A stretch of 45,903 bases of DNA from Scenedesmus sp. ARA3 (Eukaryota > Chlorophyta > Chlorophyceae > Sphaeropleales > Scenedesmaceae), in contig RWJK01000634.1 in assembly GCA_004335835.1 (NCBI GenBank), positions 1 to 45,903 on the forward strand, written 5' to 3'. The position numbers and the translations under genes were made by a program. Of this stretch, positions 19,626 through 30,200 are shown one piece after another. The notes beneath the pieces were generated by a model, which saw only the letters and a program-made list of their open reading frames with translations, did not search any database and was not told the origin of the DNA. Numbering within the stretch: position 1 is the stretch's first letter; the number at the start of each line of letters is the position of its first letter.

Positions 19626-20454
19626 CACAGGCAGCATAGCATAGGTGGTTGCGGGCCCCTGCAGAGAGTGCTTCACTGGTGCAGGCGGTTGTGGTTGTGA
19701 ACAGCAGCAGAGTTGCAGCTTCGAGCAGCGAATGCTAAAGGTTTGGGTTTGTTGCAAGGCCTGGTGTGTGCCGGCATGTGTACACTCAAGGAGCTCTGCG
19801 GCCGGACCATTGCGGCTGGCGTGTGTGGGGATATCGACAGCTTAGTACTGCAGCGGCGCAGATGTAGCTGTGGTATGGATTGAGGTCATAGCACAGCTGG
19901 CCGCTGTGTGAGGGGCCTTTGTAAACTGTGCACACTCCAGAAATGTCGTTTCTAGTGTTGCAATGACTCGGCTGCTCTAGAACAGGTTTTAACCATACAA
20001 CCCAAAGACATTTGTGTTTCCCAGAAGAGCTAGGCCCATGCAACGTGCAAAGCTGCAACTCTGGATGTTGGTTGGGCACGTGTGTGGCAAAGCAGATTTG
20101 CCGCGTGGTGAAAGCAACCACAAAGGCTTTAAAGGGAGTTGAGGGACGCTTGTATCACAGAATTGGCCAGCATAAGCTGTGAGACATCAATTGGCTGAGC
20201 AGTGAGTGCCAGACACGCGAAGTGCCAGCACGGTCTTTCTGGCACAAGATCACACACGAGCAAGCTCGCTGTAAGGCATGCTCATAGCGTCCTTAGGTTC
20301 AACAATTTGACTTTAAAAACGCAGTCAAGCACGTCTCAGGGCGACAGTGACCCGCTGGTGTCACCGCTTGCTCCCCAATTTCTAGCGCGATCATCGGAGA
20401 TAAGAAACCAAGCGACATCTAACTGTCCGAAAGTACCTCTTACTTGGCCTGAAC
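19626..20454. other. Intergenic: hinge-gene 3' flank and carrier promoter
   Basis: Less GC-rich than the genes. I see no coding frame, RNA gene or clear promoter motif apart from the TGTAA at 19920. Confidence 0.5.
19920..19924 (+). terminator. TGTAA polyadenylation signal candidate (hinge gene)
   Basis: TGTAA, the usual chlorophyte poly(A) signal, occurs about 295 nt after the stop codon in a less GC-rich stretch. Assignment is by position only. Confidence 0.35.
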
Positions 20455-21076
20455 ATGCCAAGCAGCGGCGAAGCCGCTGGGCAGCAGCAACAGCAGCAGC
20501 AGTGGCACCTGATACAGCAGCTCAAGAGCAGCAGGCTGTTCAGCGAGGTAGCAGTCAGCGGCACAGGCGTGGCATGCGGCACCACAGTTACAAACCCCAT
20601 AGGTAGGTGAACCTCGACTACTACTCAGGCACCCTGGCACCCAATGTTGGTGACTGCTTTGACCGTGTCTGCTCACTGGTTCCCGTTCTCTGCTTCTTAC
20701 TCGGTGCTGTAGATGTCGTGAAGACTCGTCTCCAGCTGCACCCTGCCACCAAAGCAGATGGCCCTGCACCCGGCATGGTAGGCTTACACTGCTTTTGGCC
20801 ATTTTGTAACAGCACAGCAGGTGCCAGCTTCAGCACGCAGCTGCTCTGCTGCAGACCATAGCCTGCTCTAACCGCTCAGTGTTCCCGGAAGGCGACAGCA
20901 TGTGCGGGGCAGCAGCGGCCAGGAAAGGCATGTTTGTCTCCAAGCAGCTGTTGCTGCTGGCCTGCAGGTGCGCACAGCAGCAGCCATCCTGCGCCAGGAG
21001 GGCGTGCTGGCGCTGTGGAAGGGATGGCTGCCTGGCGTCACCCGCGGCATCCTGTACGGAGGTGCGGCGCAGCGGC

Positions 21077-21109
<33 letters not shown>

Positions 21110-21436
21110 GCTGGTGTTGCAATTGTCACGGATGCCGCCACTTGCAGCAGCACACGAGGCAATGCCTGCCACATATATCGCATGTGGGCGCCCGTGCTGC
21201 GTGTGTCAGCAAAGCGGCCGCAGCGCCAGGAAGCAACGCCATGCCTGCTGTTGATAGACACCTGCACCTGACACTACTGTACAACGTGCTGCAATTTGCC
21301 ATCAGGGTTGCGGCTTGGGCTGTACAACCCCATCAAGGAAGCACTGGCAGCGCACCAGCAGCAAGCAGCAGTCAGCATACACAGCAGCAGCAGCAGCAGC
21401 AGCAGCAGCCAGCCCAGCAGTATACACAGTAGCAAT

Positions 21437-21470
<34 letters not shown>

Positions 21471-22212
21471 CGTCTTCTGCCGTGAGCAACAAGCTGCTGG
21501 CGGGTGTAGCCAGCGGCTCACTGGCTGCCGCGCTGCTCAGCCCCACAGAGCTCATAAAGGTGCGGCTGCAGCGCTGCTGTTTGCAAAACATGTAATCAAC
21601 ACATATCAGCCCGACACAGCTCATCAAGGTAAGGCTGCAGTGCCTCTGTTTATACAACAAAAGTTGTTGTTATGCATATCAGCTGGTGGCTCACTGGCTG
21701 CAGTGCTGCTCAGCCCCACGGAGCTCATCAAGGTGCGGCGAGGGCAGGGAAGCATGCAGCGCTGCAGTTCACGACAGTCGTGCCAAAATCTGTTGCCATT
21801 GCAAACTCAGCTGGGCCAGGGCTGGCACAGCTGCGCACTATGCGAGCGCGGTCAGTGTCAGCAACTTGCCTATCTGCGTGTTGGGTTGTGAGGAAGGCTG
21901 CAGCAGCACCACACCATGCGAGTGTGCTCAGCAGTAGCTCACCAGCCTGCGCGGGTGTTCTGGCGCTCCTGCAAGTGTGCTGCAGCCGCCTGTTGGGTGT
22001 CATGCAAGCGTCTCCTGTGTGCGCAACTGTGCTGTGGGCACCTCGCAGCCATAATCTCAGCTGCCAGCAAAAGCTGTGCCCTGTCGAGCCGTGCAGGCCC
22101 GCCTAGCCAAGCTATAATCACTGCCACGTGCTCATTAACAGCAGCAGCCATCACCAATATCACCCAAACCTGGTCACAAGCAGCTGCCATGTTGGCTGAT
22201 CTCACCTCAGCC

Positions 22213-22250
<38 letters not shown>

Positions 22251-23647
22251 AGGTGCGCCTACAGGCCCCCCGCAGTGCCTACAGCAGCGCCTCGGCAGCA
22301 GTGGCGGCAGTGGTGGCTGCAGATGGCGTGAAGGGGCTGTGGAAGGGTGCCACGCCAGGCGTGGTGAGCAGCAGCATAGAAACGGCCTCAGCATGTTGCA
22401 ACGGCGGCAGCTGCGTGACTGTTGCAGTGCAGCCGCTGCCTGTCAGCTGCGCAACGCTGCCTACTGGCAGCAGCCGCAGGTCAAGTGTGTTACGGTGCGC
22501 CTGGCTCAGCATGCAGCAGCCTTGTGGTTTGCTGATCTATGTTGCAGCATCCCATGACTGCACCAGCAGGACATCAGGAGTCGCATTATGGGGCACTCTG
22601 TCTGTTGCTGCTCACTCCTGCGTCGCTTGCCTGGAATGCCGCTGCTGCTGCTGCTGCCGGTCAGGTGCGTGCCGCCGTGCTGACTGCCTCTCAGTGCGTC
22701 ACATACCACAAGAGGTGAAGGGCCGGCTGATGGCTGCCACGTTGAGGCATCTTGTCTGCCGCTGCTCACTCCTGCACTGCCTGCCTGTGGTGCTGCTGCT
22801 GCTGCTGCCGCGCAGGTGCGTGCAGCCGTGCTGACTGCCTCTCAATGCGTCACCTATGACGAGGTGAAGGGCCGGCTGATGGCTGCCACTGGCTGGCGGG
22901 ACAGCGCTGCCACACACCTGGCCACTGCCATGATCACGGGCGTGGTGTCAACCACAGCCACCAACCCCGTGGACGTTATCAAGACGCATATGTTTGTAGG
23001 TGAGTGGTGCCGTATCAGTGGTGTGCTGCACTGCCAGGCGCAACCCCGCAGTGCGCAGCAGTTCCACTACTAAGTCCACCTTTGGTCTAAGATAGGCGCT
23101 GAGCCACCAAATGCGCCACTGTCGGCTGCCTCGACGTGGCCATCTAGCAACGATCTAGCCATGATCACGGGGGTGTCCACCACAACCACCAACCCATTGG
23201 ACATCATCAAGACACACATGTTCGTGGGTGAGTGGTGGTCTGAGTTTGGACTGGCAGTTTTTTTTCCGGAGCTGCACCCTGTAGCACTGCCGCACTGCGC
23301 TCTGGGCCCCGAGCCCTTGCTATCAGCTGACACAACTGCGCCACTAGCTGCGCCGCTGTCCGCTGCATCCCTCAAAGTTGCCACTTCATACGGCTGATGC
23401 AGCATCGCTTGTTGTCACCCTTGACGTTGTCCTGCGCGCTGCGACGTGTGTCGCCTGTGCTGCAGGCGGCCGCAAGCACGCCGGCCCGCTGTCGTGTGCC
23501 GCCTCGCTGTATGCTGCGCACGGGCTTGCCGGCTTCTGGCGAGGCTGGCTGGCCAACTATGCGCGGCTGGGCCCGCAGACTGTGGTGACCTTCCTGGTGG
23601 TGGAGCAGCTGCGCGGCAGCCTGGGCATGGCGCCGCTGGGCAAGTGA
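20455..23647 (+). CDS. Mitochondrial carrier family (SLC25) protein, UCP/dicarboxylate-carrier-like
   Basis: Seven exons (20455-20602, 20713-20777, 20968-21061, 21306-21559, 22253-22363, 22816-22999, 23466-23647) join in phase to give 345 aa. All three carrier repeats are visible. Repeat 1 has NPIDVVKTRLQL and LWKGWLPGVTRGILYGGLR. Repeat 2 has SPTELIKVRLQ and LWKGATPG. Repeat 3 has NPVDVIKTHMF and FWRGWLANYARLGPQTV. The GLRLGLYNPIKEAL segment after helix 1 resembles the UCP/dicarboxylate/oxoglutarate branch, but the substrate cannot be set from sequence alone. The protein is about 45 residues longer than usual because of a Ser-rich insert (AGC-frame CAG repeats) between helices 2 and 3, on the intermembrane-space side by family topology. 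In the third signature the final basic residue is His (KTH), and the second signature starts with Ser-Pro. Introns contain echoes of exons 4, 6 and 7. Confidence 0.9.
21600..21740 (+). repeat. Two echo copies of the 3' end of carrier exon 4
   Basis: CCCGACACAGCTCATCAAGG (about 21610) and the longer GGCTCACTGGCTGCAGTGCT...CCCACGGAGCTCATCAAGG (about 21688-21733) repeat the exon end SGSLAAALLSPTELIK. Each is followed by GT. Using either would duplicate part of helix 3. Confidence 0.85.
22660..22740 (+). repeat. Echo of the 5' part of carrier exon 6
   Basis: GTGCGTGCCGCCGTGCTGAC through GAGGTGAAGGGCCGGCTGAT repeats the start of the real exon (22816) about 150 bp upstream, with the preceding CTG-rich acceptor region. 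A one-base shift after CATACC breaks the frame. Confidence 0.85.
23155..23235 (+). repeat. Echo of the 3' part of carrier exon 6
   Basis: CCATGATCACGGGGGTGTCC through AAGACACACATGTTCGTGG and a GTGAGTGGT donor repeats 22927-23008 about 230 bp downstream. It is in frame but lacks one Val codon. Confidence 0.85.
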
Positions 23648-23734
23648 CGCTGGCTTTGAATGTTATTGTTTAAATGAAACTCTGCAGGCCTATCAAAAGC
23701 TCTCCTGCTCCTGACGTGCTGTCGAAGCATGCCA

Positions 23735-24300
23735 TACCAGTGACTCAGAGGCTGGAGCATGGGCTCCAGCTGCCGCAGTTCGTGGCTGCACCTGCTGTGG
23801 TGACCTTCCTGGTGGTGGGGCAGCTGCGGGGGTCACTGGGCATGGCGTCGCTAGGCAAGTAACGTGTTACGTTGTATTTTTTATGAAGTGTTAGACCCAG
23901 CAGGGGCCCTGCAGGGCTACAAACAGCTCACCTGTGCCTGGTGTGCTATCGCTTGTTCAACTGAGCTCATGAGTTTCGATGAATGCTGGCTCAGAGGCTG
24001 GATGCCGGGCTCCAGCTGCCGCAGCTTGGCTGCACCTGCTGTGGTGACCTTCTGGTGGTGGAACAGCTGCGGGGGAGCCTGGGCATGGCGCCGCTGGGCA
24101 AGTAATATCACATCGCATCGATGCTGTGTGAACACAACGTTGTATGTTTGTTTTTTTTGTGATGACGCCCAGCAGGGCCCCTGCAGGGCCACCAACAGCT
24201 CAGCTGTGCCTGGTGTGCTGTCACTTGTTCAGGTCAGTTTTGAAGCAAGCTGGCTCAGAGGCTGGGCTTCAGCTGCCGCAGCTTGGCTGTAGCTACTAGT
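23735..24300 (+). repeat. Two to three tandem copies of carrier exon 7's end, including the stop codon, in the 3' flank
   Basis: TGTGGTGACCTTCCTGGTGG...GGGCAAGTAA recurs at about 23796-23862 and 24036-24105. Shared flanks are TCAGAGGCTGG (also near 24257), CAGCTGCCGCAG, and CAGCAGGGGCCCTGCAGGGC (about 23898 and 24171). The unit is about 240-270 bp. Each copy keeps a stop (TAA instead of TGA). The second copy has lost one base in the TTCCTGG run, so its frame is broken. Confidence 0.85.
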
Positions 24301-24440
24301 AGATGGGCAGTGGATGTGTCACCTGATTGCTCAGCAGTGCTGTGTGGTCAGCCGGTGTGATTCTCTGTTACAACTTCCCCATGAGTATTCTGCGCCGTAA
24401 CACGAGACCAAATAGGCGCCAGCACTGAATGCACCGGCAT

Positions 24441-24445
24441 TGTAA
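24441..24445 (+). terminator. TGTAA polyadenylation signal candidate (carrier gene)
   Basis: First TGTAA seen after the carrier stop, about 795 nt downstream and beyond the echoed exon ends. Positional evidence only. Confidence 0.3.
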
Positions 24446-27400
24446 CACTCTGATCCTTGCAATATGGACCATGAAATTCCGTCTCAATGCTGCGGCAGCC
24501 TTTCATGCTCAAGGCAGCTACGGCGTAGATGGTAACATGATGATGATGATGCTCAACGCAGCACAGCAGGCCTAGGCGCCTTGGCCACTGCAGTGCTGCT
24601 GCAAAAAGCAGTGCAGCGTACAGCAGTCGCAGCAAACCGCGTGTGCGGAGCCACTCGCCAAAGGACTGTCATCAGACTGGCTCACAACATGTTGTGGTTG
24701 AACAACCACGCTGCTGACAGCAGCACCCATTCCTGCAGTACGGCAATGCACTTCATGAACAGCTGCTGCACTCCATCGTGCTTCAGAAACATACACCATC
24801 ATATCACCATGGTTGCCTGCAAGATGAATGCACGCACACGATACTCAGCTGTGTTTGTACCTGTTGTTCTGGCAAGTATGTGCTGATTGGTGCCAGTTCT
24901 CACGGCAGCGTGTTGAATGCCACACACGCACAGCTGTTGCAGCGCGCAGTTGTCTGTTTGGCATCCCCTTTTGTGTGAATCAGATGTGTAATCAGACAAA
25001 ACGCAACCCTGCTCACTGAAGTGCAGCACATAAGAGGTGCGGTGCCATGTGCTGTGACACAGTTCAAATCAGGCAATGCAACAAAGGACTGAAGCCAGTC
25101 TTTCGAGGCGGTTGGGCTCGCCTGGTGGTGCAAATGCATAACGGTGGCGCGGATGCATATAACAAGCAAGTCCGTCAAGCTAGCACTGCCAATTCTGATC
25201 GGCGGCTGGCTATATGGTACACTGTGATGCGGCTTGCATCTCGCCAGACATGCCAGACATGCCTTTTCAATGACAAAACATGCTGTTTGACAACAGGCAG
25301 CGCACCATGGCACGCCAGTTGCACAGCAATGCCAGCGCCTGCGGGAGCCTGTGCCGCGGTTGCTTGCAGGAGTACCTGCTTGCAGGGCAAGCAGCCATAG
25401 GACAATGCAGTACTGACACAATGCATGACCATGTGGGGGTGCATCGCTCAGTGGAGCATGCAGCGCTGAGAGACAGCACCAGGGCTGTTGGTGAACATAA
25501 AGTGCCTCGTATCAGCTGGCGCGGATGTGGGCCTACAGCATATGGCACGTAGAACCGCTGCTGCAGTGAAGCCTGCTGCAGTACAAAAAGGATGACGCAG
25601 CATGACAATCACTGCGAATCTGAGGGTGCATGCCGATCCAACTCATGCAATCAAAGGCGCCAACAGGCACACATCAGCCTGCTGTCTGCAGTTCCCGAAG
25701 TACACTGGGCCTGCACGGCAGCAGCCAACTGTAGACGGCAATATAAGATGATCCTACACACAGCGGTATCCGCCGTGTGCCAACACAGCCTTGCCATGAT
25801 GCATGGCCATGTGCCGCACTGTCCTTGCCCTGCAAAACAACCGTGTTCCAGCAGGGCAAAATGCGCCCCAACCTGTAAAAGGAACTAGCAGTATGCTGCG
25901 AGACGCCACAGTACACAATCCCTGCAAGCCAGTTCTCTGGATTGAGTGCCACACACTTTCACAATCACCACGCACACCTTCAGAAACACCACACACACAT
26001 TGGGAGTAATAGGCCCAGCTGTTGGCGCAACAGCATGGGCTGTTGCTGTGATGCACGGGAGATGGCACAGCAAGCCACAGACATGACAGGCCAAAACACT
26101 GCGAATGCTGACAGACAGGGTTGCAGGAAGGCACCTTGGGGCCTGGAGTCAAGTGCGTGTGTGCTCTGGGACTATGTACGCTGGTGGGCGGGGTTCTAAG
26201 AAGCAGGACCGCAGGCCAGCAGCACTGCACCTGACAGCTGCTGAGTACATGGAGAGTTCTAGCATTTCATTAGACGCGCCACAGCAGTGGAAACACACTG
26301 CACGTGGCTGAGGCACTGCTCAGCCTCGGAGGGCTGCAGTAGCAGTAAGCAGTGTAGTATGCTGCCACAATACAAAGCGAAGCTGGGGAAAGTGATGCGT
26401 CCCGCAAGCACCAGAAGTACAGCCACAAACAAAGACAGCAGCTATATCAATGCGTGCACACACACACGGATGCATGCAGCGTGCAGCGACAACAGCAATA
26501 CCCATAACAATCCAAAACGCAAAAACATACACGCAAGTCTGGCGGCGGCCAGACTGCACAAGAAGGGGAGTTCCTAGTTTTAACCCTGCGACCTGCTATG
26601 TATCTGAGCTCACGCCGACACGACACTGCGCCAGTGCACCACCAACACTGGTGCAAGGCAACAGGGCCATGCCCTTGCAGGAAACAGCCGCAGCACCGTG
26701 CAAGGCGCCTAGGCGGCGACAAGCATGCGCCATCACAGAATAAAACATACACCGCCACTGCAAGCAGCTGAGGAAATGCAGCCACTCACAACAGCCGGGC
26801 CAAGTCAGCCCAGCACCACGCGCCAGCTTCACAGCAGCTGATGCCGGCGACAGCCCGGCGTTGCTGTCCGGCGCCTGCGGCGCAGCTTGCACTGTGTAAG
26901 CCCGCCTGCCGAAGCAGCAGACGGTGTTGTTGCGAGGCCACAACCTGAAAAAATACCTGTGTGCGGCTGTCGAGCAGTCAGCCATCCAACAAGACGGTGC
27001 CAGGCGTTGTGCCTCACACAGCAGCAGCTGCATGCTCAGAGTAGCTGCCGCTGTTGCACAGCGCCAGCACCAGCACAAACACATGCTGATCAGCTGCCGA
27101 TGCACATCTGAATCACCCAACAAACTCAGCAACATCGCCGTCCAAGACAAGAGGCGTCCCCAACACACCCACCACTGGCAACCATGCACGCATAAAGCAT
27201 GCGTGCATTGGCGCTGCGCGCGCCGCAGCAGCTGCAGCAGCCATGCTGCACGCTACTGCTGGCCGGCAAACGCACCACAAACTCCACAGCCTGCAAGGCC
27301 ATGCTGCAAAGGCTTGCAGCAACGCCATGCCACACTGCATGTGACTGTGGCTGTGACGACACAAACAGAGCAGCAGCTGCTCGTGTGCACGCACAACACA

Positions 27401-28355
27401 GCAGCACTAGCACTTTCATTCGACCCAACAACATGACGGCCACACACATGCAAAGCAGCAATAATTCACGAGGCAAGGATAACCACCCGACACCTGCTAG
27501 ACCACATACTACTGCGGTACTTTCACTTCACATGTGGCACACGCACCGCGGCTCTAGATTGGTGTTGCACAAGACAGCTTGGCTTTTGATACTGCCGACG
27601 CCTCTTCACCACATGCAGATCAACAACACACGAGGCATGCCAACAATGACAATCCAAGCTCCAGAGCAGCCGGCAGACACTGCATGTCTGTTCACGCATG
27701 AACCACCATGCCACATGTGCCACTGACGGCAAGGCATCAACCCCATACTAGCAACAGTCATACATACACATGCCATAACAAAGGCTGCCTAGTCCCAATT
27801 GGTAAGCAATATCGCTGGCTGAATGCGCAAGGCAGGGCAGCAGCGCCTACAGGGCTGCACTAGCGGTGCATTGCTGCCCCACGCTTGCTGTGCCAACCAG
27901 CAAGGCACGCCATGCGGGCAAGCCACCACAGCAGTAACACGTACCAAGCACCAAGCAACACAACAATGGCCGACATTATGAGCAGCAGCACTGTGAGCAC
28001 ACCTGAGAGCAGGGCAACCCACAGCCGCAGCTGCTGCATTCAACTCTTCTGGTCCAAGCTCGTAGCCTCCACCGCAACACACATGCTCCCCGTTCTGCCT
28101 GGGCGCTGCTTTCTGTGTTTGACATCGGCTGACCACCATGCCCTTGCAGCTGTTGCCGAGAACCCATCACATAGGCTGCGCACGGCTAGCAGCACACTTT
28201 CACGTACTTGCTGAACAAGCCCAACACGCACGCTGTTCCAAAGCTTGCTGTCACGGGTGTGCCGCGCCCATGCGGGTGCAGCTCACCAGCTGCCAGCAGC
28301 AGCGCACGCTGCAGATTGCAGCAGCTGCTGCTGTGCGGCCGCCGCCGTGTCAGCC
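24446..28355. other. About 3.9 kb with no supportable gene
   Basis: Many short open frames occur on both strands, but none has a recognisable domain, consistent composition or splice-supported extension. Triplet repeats are nearly absent, in contrast to the flanking genes. The right part presumably includes the 3' UTR of the minus-strand bZIP gene. I see no tRNA, rRNA or transposon ends. Confidence 0.5.
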
Positions 28356-28491
28356 TCAGCAGCACGCCATGCCGGGTGCGCCGCCCTGCAGCGGTGCGCC
28401 CATGCTGGCCACGTAGGCCTGCAGCTGGCCCAGCGCCTTCTGCAGGCTCTCCACCTGGCCCCGCAGCGCCATGTTCTCGCCCTGAAGCAGC

Positions 28492-28528
<37 letters not shown>

Positions 28529-29886
28529 CAGAGTCAGAGAAGTGCAAAGGCGGCTTCCATATGACGAGCTGCGATGGACATGATGGAGCTACTGACAAAG
28601 ACTGTGGACAGGTGCCGAGCTAATGCAGCTGCGACCGCATCACAGCGCTGGCAGGCTGCTGCCTGCCCTGCATGGTTGACAGATGCAAGCCTTGCTGAAT
28701 CGCTGCCAATATCCCCCAGCCAAGCGCAACCCTCTGCATGCGCTGCGCACCTCCAGCTCCTTCATGTACGCGTTTTTGCGCGCGCGGGAGCGTGACGCGC
28801 TCTCACGCCGCTTCTGCTTCACGCGCTCCAGCTTGGAGGCCTCATCCATGGCAGCCAGCGCGGCCTGCAGGAAGAGGGGCGACGGCAGACGCGAGATGAG
28901 CAGGCAGGCAAAGGCACAGCAGCACACATTGCGAGAGGCTGCTGCAGCTGCAGACACTGGTTTGGGTGCGCAGCACACCAGCTGCTGCTTGCTGCTGCAT
29001 GCCTGCAGATGCAAGCAGCAGACTGCTGACGTCTCCCTGTTGGTTGACCTAGCTGACCACACAGCACTGGCAGTCGAGCACCTGGACACAGTGGAAGCAT
29101 TGATGCTACGGGCAACACATCGAGTGGCAAGATGCAAGATACAAGCTGCAAGATACCAACCAGATATTCCCGGCGGCAAGCACAGAAACCGTCGCTGCTA
29201 GCGTCGAGCTACGCTACTAAGCATGTCATGCAACACACCAAGCACTTGATAAGGCACACGCCGACGCCTATGGATCGCCACAGCAGTCTTGGACAGTGAG
29301 ACCGACTCGCCCAAGTGCCCACCTTCGACACCTTCGTGTGCTTGACCGTGTGCTTGCCAGCTGCATTGTTGCTGTGTTTTTGCTGGCTGTCGCTGGCACC
29401 GCTGGCCATGGGCTGCTCGCCATCGCAGGAGAACTCGTCGTCCACGCTGCCGCTGGACGTTGATGCTAGGCCTGCATGAGCTTGCGGCACTACCACCTGC
29501 CCCAGGAACCCGTACATGGGGGCTTGGTGCAGCGCTGGCGTTACTGCAGGGGCCTGCTGCATTGCTGCGCTTGCTGGCTCGGCCATCCACCCCGTGGCTC
29601 CTGCTTGAGCCAGCTCGCCATTGATCTGCTGACACCAGACGTCAAGCAAATTGTCTGCAGCAGCAGGAACGAAGCTCAGAGCCTGCTGCAACCTATTGGC
29701 TTCGCCGAGAGAGGTCCGAGAGCTCCCACCTCCTGGCTGGGGCTCCAGCTGCTCTTCCTCCTTCACCAGAAGCTGGTCATCCTCCTCTCCCTCACAAATC
29801 TCGTCTATTGCATCAAACCAGTTGAAGCCATCAGCTAGGTCTCGTTCGACCTGCTGGCTTGGTTCTGTGACAGTGAAGCGACACAT
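28356..29886 (-). CDS. bZIP transcription factor with an atypical basic region
   Basis: Three minus-strand exons join in phase 0: 29886-29323, 28864-28751 and 28481-28356, giving 267 aa. Residues 1-188 are acidic and Gln/Pro/Ser-rich (DAIDEICEGEEDDQLLVKEE near the start), typical of an activation region, and contain a VKEE SUMO-type motif. Exon 2 holds the basic region KRRESASRSRARKNAYMKEL (residues 206-225). Exon 3 completes a leucine zipper with Leu225, Leu232, Leu239, Leu246 and Met253 at seven-residue spacing. The zipper spacing is correct (Arg215, nine residues, Leu225), but the invariant Asn of N-x7-R is Arg207. The last intron holds a sense-strand CTG tract next to its CTTCAG acceptor. 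The start ATG is the most upstream in frame. It is divergently transcribed from the gene at 30201. Confidence 0.88.
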
Positions 29887-30200
29887 GTTGGCGGCTTTTG
29901 TGAGCAGTTTAGTTTGCGTTTTCGTTGGAGGCCCTGCCCATGCAAGGCACCAAGTGCAACTGCGGAGGAGAGGGCTTTAAAACCCCTTGCCCCTCAAACA
30001 GTGCCACGAACAGCTCGAAGGCTTCGAGTTGCAGGCAATCATGTCAACCAAATGCCATAATTAATTTGGTTAGATCGGGACCCAAGAAAGATTGTCAAAA
30101 ATTGGAGCGATCAGTGGCTGTTGAACACCTTCCTGCTTCCCTTCCAAAACTCCCAACGATCCAGCTAGTGTTTCAATCTGCTGGTTCTGGCATACTTTGT
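29887..30200. promoter_or_regulatory. Shared divergent promoter (bZIP gene and CinA-like gene)
   Basis: The two predicted start codons are 314 bp apart on opposite strands, so regulatory sequence must be shared or interleaved. The interval holds an AT-rich patch (ATAATTAATTTGG near 30057) but no clear TATA box. If the downstream gene starts at 30348 instead, the interval is 461 bp. Confidence 0.5.

Noticed and set aside
23788..24105. Extra carrier-family genes or pseudogenes
   Set aside because: Only the last exon's end is present, as tandem copies with shared flanks, so these are echoes and not separate paralogs.
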